Source of the DNA: an uncultured Bacteroidales bacterium
GTDB lineage: Bacteria > Bacteroidota > Bacteroidia > Bacteroidales > P3
Direction of reading: 5' to 3'
DNA length: 64,000 nucleotides
Assembly (NCBI GenBank): GCA_944321735.1
Contig: CALUMK010000005.1
Location: 1-64,000 of the forward strand
Shown here: positions 1-8,822 of the stretch, piece by piece
Position numbering within the stretch: the stretch's first letter is position 1
How the letters are laid out: the number at the start of each line of letters is the position of its first letter
Notes under the pieces: generated by a model
Database searches by the model: none
What the model saw: the letters and a program-made list of their open reading frames with translations, nothing else
What the model was told of the DNA's origin: nothing
Translations under genes and position numbers: made by a program

Positions 1-92
1 ATAGTGGTAAGCTCCTTATAATAACCCGAAATCTTTTCAGCCACAACGATACTTACAGTACCTGACCGATTCTTTTTTCGCTTGATAAACAT
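1..92 (-). mobile_element. Partial IS1634/IS4-type transposase (N-terminus only)
   Basis: Reading leftward from an ATG at 92 gives a 30-residue N-terminus starting MFIKRKKNRSGTVSIVV, which continues off the window edge. The basic start, the KNRSG motif and the following VV.EK..GYYKEL stretch are what I know from IS1634-family (IS4 superfamily) transposase N-termini. Only this fragment is visible, so whether the element is intact cannot be judged. The match is from memory of the family. Confidence 0.65.
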
Positions 93-101
93 ATAGAAAT
101 G

Positions 102-133
102 CTTTGCGTACCCCAAAATCAGGGTACGCAAAG
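102..133. repeat. Perfect 12-bp hairpin upstream of the transposase
   Basis: CTTTGCGTACCC (102-113) and GGGTACGCAAAG (122-133) are perfect inverted repeats with an 8-nt AT-rich loop. It lies 10 bp upstream of the transposase start, so it could be part of an element end or a leader hairpin limiting transposase expression. Which of these applies cannot be decided here. Confidence 0.6.
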
Positions 134-448
134 TTACAAAACATTATTTATCAAGATATTATAAAATCGATACTTTTATAGTGACGAAGTCAGGAAAAAC
201 GCAAACGATAGCGAATGTCGAGCGGGGAATCAAAGCTTGCTTTGATTTCTCCGAGACCAAGCTATCTTCGAGCTTCGCTCAACCAAGACCCGAAATAGCC
301 CCCGATGGGCAAACAAAATCCTGAAACCGGTCCCTGATAATTCAACCTTTTCAGGATTGTAAGAAATTTTAAACAGCTTCTAAAATTCCGAATCCGGTTT
401 CCAAGCTACAGTCAAACCCAAGATTTCCTAAACAAGGATATATGGGGA
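134..448. other. Intergenic stretch without a recognisable gene
   Basis: No convincing reading frame is present. An AT-rich segment follows the transposase hairpin. A perfect 8-bp inverted repeat, AATCAAAG/CTTTGATT, lies at 228-247 with a 4-nt loop. The other end of the IS may lie here, but no terminal repeat could be paired because the far end is outside the window. Confidence 0.4.
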
Positions 449-604
449 ATGAAGACTATGCATCCAAAATCGAAAACGCCCGGGAAAACGACACTGAAAA
501 TAAACAGATTCTTAGTACTTTTGTGCCTAACGGGAGCGCGTATTTCCATACTCACCGCATCCGCAAATCCCGCACGTTATAACCTACTTGCCCAGCTTCC
601 CTAA
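449..604 (+). pseudogene. Short secreted ORF, possible truncated paralogue of the next gene
   Basis: ATG at 449 opens a 51-residue frame with a basic N-terminus, a hydrophobic signal-like core (FLVLLCLTGARISILTASA) and then a short tail ARYNLLAQLP before a TAA. The tail resembles LNYRALADLP, which follows the signal peptide of the TPR/AraC regulator that starts 44 bp downstream. The reading as a stump of a duplicated regulator N-terminus is inference from this short similarity. It may instead be a small secreted peptide or non-coding. Confidence 0.3.
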
Positions 605-648
605 GGCTCACGAAAGCCGCTTGGACACGACAACAACCAACCCGAACC

Positions 649-2526
649 ATGACCGTTTTTCATAAAAACGCACACATCCGCAAAGCGTATCTTGTCATCT
701 TCATGCTTCTTGCCCAAGTGGTTCCCCAGCATATCCAGGCTGCCGAAGCACAGGACATGCTCAACTACCGGGCTTTGGCGGATTTGCCCGCCGAGGAATT
801 GATGGCCCAAGCAGAAAAACACCTTGCCTTAGGCCATGCCGACACCGCCATCGCCTACTACAGCCTCGTGGCGGGCATGTACAACCAACGCATGTCCCCT
901 GAAGAAAAACACCATTGCGCGGATGCATACCTGCAAATCGGCAAAATCCATTACGACCGGAACAACCTCTTCCAAGCTTTCGACAACCACCTGAAAGGCT
1001 TCCAAATTGCCGAGAAAGAAAATTTTGAAGACCTGTTGCCCGAAATGTACAAAGATTTGGGCCGGTGCTACCGGGCCTTCCTCGACAACGAGAAAGGCCG
1101 TTCTTACGCGCTCAAAGCCCTGCGTGCCGCCCGCGAACAAGGCCAGACCGTCAACGAAATCAAGGTCCTGAACACCTTGATTGGAGATTACCTCCACGCA
1201 AACCAATTGGATTCCTCCAAAATCTTCTACAACGACATCATACAGCTCCCCATCGAAGACCCGATTGCCATTTGCAACCTTTACAGCAACCTGGCTTCAA
1301 TCGCTTTGTACGAGGGAAAGCCCGACACGGCTATCCGCCGTTACCACCAATGTATCCGTTATGCCACTGAAAAAGGCTTGGAAAAGAAATACAAGGATGC
1401 CAACTACCTCAATCTGGCCGAACTTTATTTCCAGGAAGGCGTTTTCGACTCCACATTGAAATACATCCGCTTGGCCACCAACAAGATGGCCGAAACCCAT
1501 ACTTATATCCTGACCACGGCGGTCCAATATCTCTTCCTGATCCTTGAAAACACGGCAGAAAGTCCCCGGAAAGAACAAATCCGCAAAAGGACCTTGGAAA
1601 TCGCCGACACCGCGTTCAACCGTTACCTTGATGAATATTACGGTTCCAACATCCAGTTCTTGTACGAGATAGAAAAGAACCGCCAAGAAATCGAAGCCCT
1701 GGCCATAGAAAAGGAAATGCAATCGGAAAAAATCCGAAGGGCTTGGCGCATGACTGCTTTCTCCGGGTTGGCCGCCTTGGTCCTTGCCACTTTCCTTTTG
1801 ACCATCTACAAGCAAAAACGCCAATTGACCAAGACAAACCGGGAGCTCTTCAACAAAAACAAGGCCATCATCGAGTCCGAATTGCAAAGGAAGCATCCAA
1901 ATTCCGAGACTGCTTGGAGTCAGCTATGGCAAGCCACGGAAGAGATGCCGGGAAATAAGGCCCCCCAAGCGGATTCGACCGGAACGTTGAAACCCGAAGC
2001 GAAAGAACCGAGCGGAAAATCAAGGTCTGATGCCAGCGGAAGCACAGCGGAAGCAGCCTTGGCGGTTCAAGAAAACATTTCCGCCGAAGAAGAGGAAAAC
2101 AACGACAAAAAGACCTATTCTTCAAGCCGCTTGGACAATGAAACCAAAATGGCGCTGGTTCAACGCATACAAAATGTCATGGAGAATACTTCGGAATACT
2201 GCCAGAGCGATTTCGACCTGAACCATCTTGCCGAGCTGGTCGGCAGCAATACCTCCTACGTTTCCCAGGCCATCAACGAATATTACCATGTCAATTTCAG
2301 GAACTTGGTGAACCGTTACCGGATTCGCGAGGCCCAAATCCGGCTCTTGGACACCCGGAAATACGGACACCTCAAAATCAAAGCCATTGCCGAAAGCGTA
2401 GGCTACAAGTCCATGACCAACTTCATCGAACTCTTCAAAAACGCCACCGGCATGACCCCGTCCGTGTACCAGAAGATGGCGCAGACAAAAACGCCCGGAC
2501 CGGCCATCCCGGAACTCTCTGCTTAG
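649..2526 (+). CDS. Membrane-anchored TPR protein with C-terminal AraC-type HTH domain
   Basis: The 625-residue protein has an N-terminal hydrophobic signal/anchor (about residues 10-32) and a long helical TPR region (about 50-340). A single transmembrane helix (about 368-388) is followed by a basic stop-transfer stretch KQKRQLTK. A low-complexity S/E/K linker leads to an AraC-family HTH domain (about 515-620) with the typical SVGYKSMTNFIELFKNATGMTPSVYQ recognition pattern, split here as SVGYKSMTNF and GMTPSVYQ. This architecture suggests a periplasmic TPR sensor joined directly to a cytoplasmic DNA-binding domain, as in other Bacteroidota one-component regulators. No neighbouring target is evident. 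The start is the first ATG of the frame, just before the signal sequence. Confidence 0.85.
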   Translation: MTVFHKNAHIRKAYLVIFMLLAQVVPQHIQAAEAQDMLNYRALADLPAEELMAQAEKHLALGHADTAIAYYSLVAGMYNQRMSPEEKHHCADAYLQIGKIHYDRNNLFQAFDNHLKGFQIAEKENFEDLLPEMYKDLGRCYRAFLDNEKGRSYALKALRAAREQGQTVNEIKVLNTLIGDYLHANQLDSSKIFYNDIIQLPIEDPIAICNLYSNLASIALYEGKPDTAIRRYHQCIRYATEKGLEKKYKDANYLNLAELYFQEGVFDSTLKYIRLATNKMAETHTYILTTAVQYLFLILENTAESPRKEQIRKRTLEIADTAFNRYLDEYYGSNIQFLYEIEKNRQEIEALAIEKEMQSEKIRRAWRMTAFSGLAALVLATFLLTIYKQKRQLTKTNRELFNKNKAIIESELQRKHPNSETAWSQLWQATEEMPGNKAPQADSTGTLKPEAKEPSGKSRSDASGSTAEAALAVQENISAEEEENNDKKTYSSSRLDNETKMALVQRIQNVMENTSEYCQSDFDLNHLAELVGSNTSYVSQAINEYYHVNFRNLVNRYRIREAQIRLLDTRKYGHLKIKAIAESVGYKSMTNFIELFKNATGMTPSVYQKMAQTKTPGPAIPELSA

Positions 2527-2570
2527 GTGGTTCTTAGATTGTCAAAAGCGCTTGGAGAAACCGTCTTAAA

Positions 2571-2765
2571 CCCAAATCGGTCATTAGACTTTGGGTAGAT
2601 TGTCCGCTTATGTCATGCAGCATGCTTCTCGCCTAGCCGAAGGCGTAGCGGGCTACGTCGAGGCGTAGCGAGGAGCATGATGCGGACAGAAGCGAACAAG
2701 ATGCACAAAAGCATCCCTCTTCGAAAACAGGAAACACACTCGGCGAGTCTAATGACCGATTTGGG
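2571..2765 (+). mobile_element. Miniature inverted-repeat element, copy A (195 bp)
   Basis: The element begins with CCCAAATCGGTCATTAGACT and ends with the exact reverse complement, giving perfect 20-bp terminal inverted repeats. Direct repeats TTAAA flank it (2566-2570 and 2766-2770). A second copy, 193 bp, lies in opposite orientation at 22544-22736 with strong internal similarity and the same TTAAA flanks. No ORF of transposase size is inside, so this is a non-autonomous, MITE-like element. The internal sequence holds GC-rich inverted segments around GGCGTAGC/GCTACG. The mobilising transposase is not in the window. Confidence 0.8.
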
Positions 2766-2870
2766 TTAAAACAGCTTGACACATAGAAGCCATCGGGAAC
2801 CCGGCGCTTCTGTGGGCATAGCAATATCTGACGACCGTGTGGAGATTGAAAACGGCAAGCCCTTATGGAC

Positions 2871-3995
2871 TCAAAACGCCTGCTGCCGTAGCCATTCCCC
2901 CATGAATCGATCATATACCATGTAGCCTTCGGCACTTTGGTAGACCAACTCATTCCCAAGCAACTTTTTCAATGCGGCACTGACGCTGCTCGCGGCACGA
3001 AGCCTATGCCGGCTTATAAAGTCCCCGGATAGCACTTCCTTGACGCAACCTTCCTTGGCAATGGCTTTCAACAAGCGAACCTGACCTACGGAATAGGCCT
3101 TCAGCAAATCCGCATACGAATAAGCGAATTCCGAAACAATCTGCCCGGTAGCGTATGCAAGCAGTTCCATATCCACATCCCGGTCATACCCGAAAAGCCG
3201 GTTGAGAAGGTATTGTACATACCAAGTATGCCCGTCGTATCGATCATAAATGGCATCAAAAACCTCTTGAGGCAAACTCACACCGTGCTTTGTGAAATGG
3301 TCTTGCGCAAAACGGACATAGGCTTTGCGGTTTATGGTCCCGATGGATAGCAATTGGGCACTCTGGTAAAAAGGTCGTTTCGACGAAGTGAACATCTCTT
3401 GCATCAGATGCTGTTTACTACCTGCAAAGACAAAATTCACATTGGGCAGGAACTGGATATAAGAACGCAACAAGGCCTCGACACCTTTTTCCGGATACCC
3501 GGCAATCTGCTGGAATTCATCAACAGCCAAATAACAACGCTTCTCCGAAGAACCCAGATAGTCGAAAATTTCTTTCAAGGTACTTTCCTCCTCAGCCGGA
3601 GCCACATCTATCGTCACCTTAGGAGTTCCCGTCAATTCATCAAACGTAAATACCGGACGGCAACTGCAGATAAACTTTCCTATACGGCTCAAAGCCTTTT
3701 GCGGTGCGGAATCCAGCTGTCCCAATACCGTATTGGCAAACAGACGCACAAAATCACTGAAGGACTGTGTGGAGTAAATATCCATGTACAGCGTGACAAT
3801 ATCCGGATGCTGTTCCTTCAAACGATAGTACGCATGACGGATGAGCCCGGTCTTTCCCATACGACGCGGAGCTATCAACGTTATATTCCTCCCATTGTGG
3901 AGCGCATCGAGAATACCCGCTGTTTCAGCTTCGCGGTCACAGAAAAACTCCGGGCTATGATACCCGGACACCAGGAAAGGATTGTTAGGCTTCAT
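2871..3995 (-). CDS. AAA-family ATPase (archaeal-type ATPase / STAND-like)
   Basis: The 374-residue protein has a Walker A motif APRRMGKTG at residues 42-50, a Walker B-like LAVDEFQQI near residue 155, and a C-terminal winged-helix-like region. This matches the ATPase family Pfam calls archaeal ATPase (PF01637), which is common as stand-alone genes in Bacteroidales and whose cellular role is mostly unknown. The start at 3995 gives a normal N-terminus with the FCDRE motif seen in the family. It stands alone between the miniature element and the first T9SS gene. The upstream region is AT-rich, but no promoter was identified with confidence. Confidence 0.85.
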   Translation of the reverse strand: MKPNNPFLVSGYHSPEFFCDREAETAGILDALHNGRNITLIAPRRMGKTGLIRHAYYRLKEQHPDIVTLYMDIYSTQSFSDFVRLFANTVLGQLDSAPQKALSRIGKFICSCRPVFTFDELTGTPKVTIDVAPAEEESTLKEIFDYLGSSEKRCYLAVDEFQQIAGYPEKGVEALLRSYIQFLPNVNFVFAGSKQHLMQEMFTSSKRPFYQSAQLLSIGTINRKAYVRFAQDHFTKHGVSLPQEVFDAIYDRYDGHTWYVQYLLNRLFGYDRDVDMELLAYATGQIVSEFAYSYADLLKAYSVGQVRLLKAIAKEGCVKEVLSGDFISRHRLRAASSVSAALKKLLGNELVYQSAEGYMVYDRFMGEWLRQQAF

Positions 3996-4068
3996 TATAT
4001 TCCCACTTTGTCGTTACCAGATTATCGTAACGCAAATATCGTAATATTTTCTATCCGCAGATATTTTT

Positions 4069-4185
4069 TTATTCGGTACAACGGTCTATAAACTGAGTGG
4101 GAGACAGTACAGACAGTACAGGCAATTCAAAATCCACCGGCAGGCGGTCGGCTACCAATGCGAGCACTTCGGGAGTTGCCTTCAT
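4069..4185 (-). CDS. Small hypothetical ORF (38 aa)
   Basis: A 38-residue frame starts MKATPEVLALVADRLP and ends with RCTE before TAA. The start is preceded by AAAAGGAGA eight bases upstream, a purine-rich ribosome-binding-like stretch. Nothing in the sequence suggests a function. It could be the start of a truncated gene, because only AT-rich DNA follows its stop before the ATPase gene, which is read in the same direction. Confidence 0.3.
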   Translation of the reverse strand: MKATPEVLALVADRLPVDFELPVLSVLSPTQFIDRCTE

Positions 4186-4669
4186 GACACATTCTCCTTT
4201 TCTATGGTTTGATGCCCAATGCAAAGGTATCCATTTCTACAGACATTGTAAGATATACCCCCAACCGCCCCGCACCGGTGGAAACGCCGGCAAGGGCAAG
4301 ACATGCCCCGCTGTCCCGGCTCTGCCGCCCCTGAAGACCGTCCAGAAATGACGGGACAGCGATACAAATACGACAAAGTCAAGATTTTCGTTCTCGCTGT
4401 CCCACCGCCACTTTCTCTTCCATTTTTACAAAGATGAAATCCATATTTACGAATCTAAAAACCTTGGGAAAGGCGCCAAAACGGAAAAACCTTAAATTTG
4501 TCAACGATTGCGGAACGGCCGGATTCCGAGATTGGGAACCGAGGATATAAAGCCCCGGATTCCGGGAAAAAGGAACCGGAATCCCAGCCCGAAAACACAA
4601 AGCACGAACCACGAAAAGACGTTTTTTAACGAGACGAAACAAGAAACATTTACCACAAAAAATACGACC
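4186..4669 (+). promoter_or_regulatory. Leader region of the first T9SS gene
   Basis: No gene is seen here. TAAATTTG at 4493-4500 fits the Bacteroidota -7 consensus TAnnTTTG, but no TTTG lies at the usual 19-21 bp spacing upstream, so the promoter is tentative. A perfect 9-bp hairpin GGATTCCGG/CCGGAATCC lies at 4557-4584 in the presumed leader. The reading frame is open upstream of 4670, but only the ATG at 4670 directly precedes a signal peptide. Confidence 0.35.
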
Positions 4670-7600
4670 ATGAAAGCGAGAAAACTACTGTTGTATGCCA
4701 TCATGGGCATCCTTTCCGCCGGAATCTGCCCGGCGGCCACGCAAATCCCCGTGGGCGGTTACCATCTCAGCGGTGACGAACCCGCTCCGGCCACCCGTCC
4801 CGAAGACGGCTGGACATGGTTCCAGCTCAAAACAGAAACCACCGACACTCTCAACGGCGACTACCTTCTCACAGACCAAGACCCCGTGGCCTTGACAGGC
4901 CTCGGACAGGAACAACCCGCCAACCCCATCGGCTTCGATTTCCCCCTTGCCGGCAGGACGATGGACCACTTCGGCATCACCGGAAACGGACATCTGTTCC
5001 TTTCCCAAGGAAACACCCTGATTGCCTCCTATAAGACTTATTCCAGCACGATCGACTCCAATCTTGTTCAAGCCATGCCCCAGCTGATGCTTGCCACCAG
5101 TTACGACCGCCGCAACACCTGCACGGTAGCCTCCGACAACACCACCCGTATCGGATATAGTACCGACGCGGAAAACGGGCTCCTGTATATCGGGTATGAA
5201 AACCTTTTGCTCTCCGCCAATGGACAAACCTACCGTTGGTCCTACGATATCGTGCTGAACCAAAACGGGGATATCCAGGTTTGGTTCCGCGATATGGAAA
5301 CACCGGGAGCCAATCCCGATGAAAGCACTTGGAACACGTTCGGTTTCTCTTTTGTATTGAAAGCCAATAGCGGGGAAGGAGCCCTTTACGCTGCCGACTG
5401 GAACTCCACCACGTCTACTTCAACATCTTACCTGAACGTGGATGCCGCAACCGAAGGAAAAACGCTGACCTTCACCTACCCCGAAAACTGCACGAAACCG
5501 GAAAACGTGGAAGCATCGGCTTCATTCCCTCTCCAGCTTGCCGAAGCATTGGAAGTGGAACTCTCCTTGGAAGGTGAATACGATGGCTTCATCGCCTTCT
5601 TGGCAGACAACAACAGCGTGGAAGAACGTCCAACAGATGGAAAAACCTATGCCATCGGCCAAAGAATCGGAGTTATCTATCGCCCAGGCGACAGCATCGG
5701 GGGCTTCCCAATCCTGCTTTCGGGAAACTCCAAGTTCTCTTTCACCTCCGAGAACTTGAAACCGGCCTCGACCTATTACATCTACGTTTATCCTTATAAC
5801 AACCTCTGTGCAGGCGGCCCCATGTATATGGAAAACCCAATTATCCTTGAAGCCAATACCTTGCAAGCCCCGCCTGCGGTATCCATTGCCCAGATAGGAG
5901 AAAATTCCGCGACCCTGCGATTTGAAAACCTCGATGCCGAAACCGAAATTGTCGTAGGCCTTGCCCGGCGTGACTACGGAGCCACAGACCGCCTCTTGGA
6001 CATCAACGGACGAGTTTATCAACAAGGGGACACCCTTTTCCATGACCCCACGAGTTCCGGAAGTTCCAACAACCACGGCCCCTACCTGATTCAAACGGTC
6101 CATGCCGGCAGTGTAACGGACAATGCCTTGGAATTGACCTCCTTGGAAACCGGGACCCCCTATTATGCCTATATCTGGAGCCGCATGGGCGACACCACCT
6201 ATACCGCCCAGTACACGGCTCTGCCTTTCCATACCGTATCCCCTGTGGACGAGCATTCCGCCGTGGAATTCGATTTTGAAAACGACCGGATTCCAGAAAG
6301 TTCCGAGAGCGGGTACTACCCTGCCGGATGGTCGCAATCGGCAAGCTCGAACGCTTCCTTTGCCGTAGCCATGCCGCAAGTCGGGGAACGGACAGACGAA
6401 AACAAATCCCTCTATCTCCGGATGCCTTCTGCGGGTGAATTCGTGGAAGCCGATGCCATCAGCCCGGAATTCCAAGCCGGATACCCGGATTTGAGAGTAC
6501 ATTACCGCTTTCAGAAAGCCAGCGGTTCAGGCATGTCCGCATCCACCGGTGCCCTGCGGGCGGGAGACACGCTGTCCATCTATTACAAGGAAACCAACAG
6601 CTCGGAATGGAACTTGATAGCGACCCTCACCAGCCAAACGATTCCGACATATGCGGCAAACAACTTTGCCGATGCCTCGTTTACCCTTCCCTCTTTGGAA
6701 ACCGGCAACAACTACCAATTACGTTTCCGTTTCAAAGGCCTTCCGTCTGTCAGGGCAAGGACGGAAACATTCTCCCTCAACCAAGTCCGGATTGAACCCG
6801 AACTGCCCTGCGCCTATCCTACCGATATTGTCGTGAACGATTCCCTGACGACTCATCGTATCATCGGCCTGAACTTTTCCGACCCCAATATCCTGGCTAC
6901 TGAGATTCTTTACCAATATTGCCCGGAAGAGGGCGAATGGTCGGCTTGGCATAGTTCCAGCAATCATGAAACCTTGGAAGTCAGAAGTCTGAACGCACAC
7001 ACCAGATACCAGATACGATTGCGGGCCGCCTGCTCCAACGGTGACAGTTCCCTGCCTCAAATCGTGGAAGCCTCCACACTCTACGGCATGCCTTACAGCC
7101 AGGATTTGACCAACCTCGGAGCCGTACCCGAAGAATTCGGAACTTTCGCCAGCCAGGAATTGCCCGCAGAAGGAAACGCAGAGTTGGTAGCAAACACTGA
7201 ATTCCGTATGTACCAAAGCGAACCCGATGGAAAAAAATCCATCGGAACTTCCATTTTCACGGCTCCTAACCTCGTCTGGCTCCAGCTCCCGACCGTTTGC
7301 CTCGAAGACGTGCTCGCACCTGCCGAATACCGCTTCCGCTGGAAATCCTATTACCAAGACCCATCCACCCAAGAACTGCAAAACTACGAGGGCCAAGCCC
7401 GTGTTTATATCTTGGTTTCGCCCGACAAGGCTTTCTCCGCCAATGAAATCGTAGACACCCTGCATTTGAACGACACACAAGCCCAATGGCAGGATGCCGT
7501 CATCGACCTCTCGGCCTTCAGCCGCCACGTGAACATCGCCCTGCTCAAGGACAACCCACAAATCGATTACGATATCGACCCACGTTCTTATTTCGTCCTT

Positions 7601-8725
7601 GACAGCCTGCGGGCCGAATACACGGGCGACATCCCCTGTTTCGGCGTGGAAAACATCCGCCAATACGGTCTGCAAGGCACCCAAATCACGCTGTCGTGGA
7701 CAGGGTCCTCCCTCGAATACGGGATTTACCTGAACAATACCACGACCGGAGAAATCGACAGCATTTATACGACCGAAACCGAATACACGATTACCAATCT
7801 CGAACCGGGATGCGTGTACGAGTATTCCATCCAGTCGTTCTGCGAAGATGGACACCGCAGCCCCGGCCCGGTCGCTTCCGACCCCATGTATTGGTTCGAA
7901 ACCAACGATATCTGCGCTGCACCCACCGGATTTTCCATCATCGACTCCACTTGGCAGACCGTCACGATTACCGGGCATTCCCAAGCCGACAAGCAAATCC
8001 ATGTCTGGGCATGCGATACGGAACGTTACCCAAGACTGGACTACTATTTCGGACCTTGGTATGCCCATTCCGATACCGTAACCATTTCGGGTATCTATGA
8101 AGAACTCCATGTCGCCTACAACGTGGCCATCCGCAGCACCTGCTCGGCAGCCGCAGGCGATACCAGCGAATGGACGGAGACCTTGGTGTTCACCACCCCC
8201 ATGCCGCAATGCGGGGCTCCCACCAACCTGCAAAGCCAAGTTTCGGCCCATTCTGCCGACTTGAGCTGGACGGCAGGTGTTGAAAACGACTACTTCCAGC
8301 TGATGTACCGTCCTGTTTCCGCCAGCGAATTCGATACCACCGAGGTGCACATGACCACCTATACCTTGCAGGATTTGGACGAACGCACCGCCTACATATG
8401 GCAGTTGCAAGGCATTTGCGACGACCTCCTTGCCAGCCCCTTGGCTACGGCGGAATTCACCACCGAAGGGAGCGGCAACGAAACAGCTGCTGAATCCGGT
8501 TTCACGGTACGGAGCGTGGACGGCAGGATTTGCATCCTGAACCCGGGTTTGCTCCCGATGGACCGCGTGGAAGTCTTCGATGCATCGGGCCGCCTCCTTT
8601 ACAGTCAGGATGTCCAAACCACCGATAACCTCCTGCTTCCGGAAATAGAAGCCGCCCCAGGTCTGAAAATCCTGAGAATCTTCTCCGGGAATGGAAGCGT
8701 GACCTTCAAAATTCCTTTGTTATAA
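4670..8725 (+). CDS. Large secreted fibronectin-III-rich protein with T9SS sorting domain
   Basis: The 1351-residue protein starts with a signal peptide (KARKLLLYAIMGILSAGICPA) that fixes the start at 4670. A beta-rich N-terminal domain (about 30-330) is followed by fibronectin type III-like modules near residues 400, 713, 986, 1081 and 1180. A jelly-roll-like segment with FDFENDRIPE near residue 525 resembles adhesin modules that bind surface ligands. The last 75 residues, with VEVFDASGRLLYS, match a T9SS type A sorting domain. The protein is therefore expected to cross the outer membrane and be anchored or released outside. Ligand and activity cannot be read from the sequence. The next gene encodes a similar product and may be co-transcribed. 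Confidence 0.8.
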   Translation: MKARKLLLYAIMGILSAGICPAATQIPVGGYHLSGDEPAPATRPEDGWTWFQLKTETTDTLNGDYLLTDQDPVALTGLGQEQPANPIGFDFPLAGRTMDHFGITGNGHLFLSQGNTLIASYKTYSSTIDSNLVQAMPQLMLATSYDRRNTCTVASDNTTRIGYSTDAENGLLYIGYENLLLSANGQTYRWSYDIVLNQNGDIQVWFRDMETPGANPDESTWNTFGFSFVLKANSGEGALYAADWNSTTSTSTSYLNVDAATEGKTLTFTYPENCTKPENVEASASFPLQLAEALEVELSLEGEYDGFIAFLADNNSVEERPTDGKTYAIGQRIGVIYRPGDSIGGFPILLSGNSKFSFTSENLKPASTYYIYVYPYNNLCAGGPMYMENPIILEANTLQAPPAVSIAQIGENSATLRFENLDAETEIVVGLARRDYGATDRLLDINGRVYQQGDTLFHDPTSSGSSNNHGPYLIQTVHAGSVTDNALELTSLETGTPYYAYIWSRMGDTTYTAQYTALPFHTVSPVDEHSAVEFDFENDRIPESSESGYYPAGWSQSASSNASFAVAMPQVGERTDENKSLYLRMPSAGEFVEADAISPEFQAGYPDLRVHYRFQKASGSGMSASTGALRAGDTLSIYYKETNSSEWNLIATLTSQTIPTYAANNFADASFTLPSLETGNNYQLRFRFKGLPSVRARTETFSLNQVRIEPELPCAYPTDIVVNDSLTTHRIIGLNFSDPNILATEILYQYCPEEGEWSAWHSSSNHETLEVRSLNAHTRYQIRLRAACSNGDSSLPQIVEASTLYGMPYSQDLTNLGAVPEEFGTFASQELPAEGNAELVANTEFRMYQSEPDGKKSIGTSIFTAPNLVWLQLPTVCLEDVLAPAEYRFRWKSYYQDPSTQELQNYEGQARVYILVSPDKAFSANEIVDTLHLNDTQAQWQDAVIDLSAFSRHVNIALLKDNPQIDYDIDPRSYFVLDSLRAEYTGDIPCFGVENIRQYGLQGTQITLSWTGSSLEYGIYLNNTTTGEIDSIYTTETEYTITNLEPGCVYEYSIQSFCEDGHRSPGPVASDPMYWFETNDICAAPTGFSIIDSTWQTVTITGHSQADKQIHVWACDTERYPRLDYYFGPWYAHSDTVTISGIYEELHVAYNVAIRSTCSAAAGDTSEWTETLVFTTPMPQCGAPTNLQSQVSAHSADLSWTAGVENDYFQLMYRPVSASEFDTTEVHMTTYTLQDLDERTAYIWQLQGICDDLLASPLATAEFTTEGSGNETAAESGFTVRSVDGRICILNPGLLPMDRVEVFDASGRLLYSQDVQTTDNLLLPEIEAAPGLKILRIFSGNGSVTFKIPLL

Positions 8726-8761
8726 ACATTATCGAATCAAATAACCTTGAAAGGGACGAGG

Positions 8762-8792
8762 CGGATTCCGGGTTTTGCTTCCCGGGAATCCG
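8762..8792 (+). promoter_or_regulatory. Intergenic hairpin between the two T9SS genes
   Basis: CGGATTCC (8762-8769) pairs with GGAATCCG (8785-8792), with an inner GGG/CCC extension. It contains the same GGATTCCGG arm as the hairpin at 4557-4584 ahead of the preceding gene. There is no T-tract, so it is more likely a leader, attenuator or mRNA-stability element than a simple terminator. Confidence 0.45.
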
Positions 8793-8822
8793 TCCGGTCC
8801 TCCCAAACAAAACAGTAATAAA

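Noticed and set aside
6719..8617. 632-codon antisense open frame on the minus strand
   Set aside because: It lies wholly opposite the T9SS gene, its translation has no domain and an unnatural composition, and such long antisense frames are expected here from the codon bias. Similar frames at 5522-6502, 9780-11156, 40665-41678, 42057-43118, 43236-44651 and 48091-49986 were dropped for the same reason.
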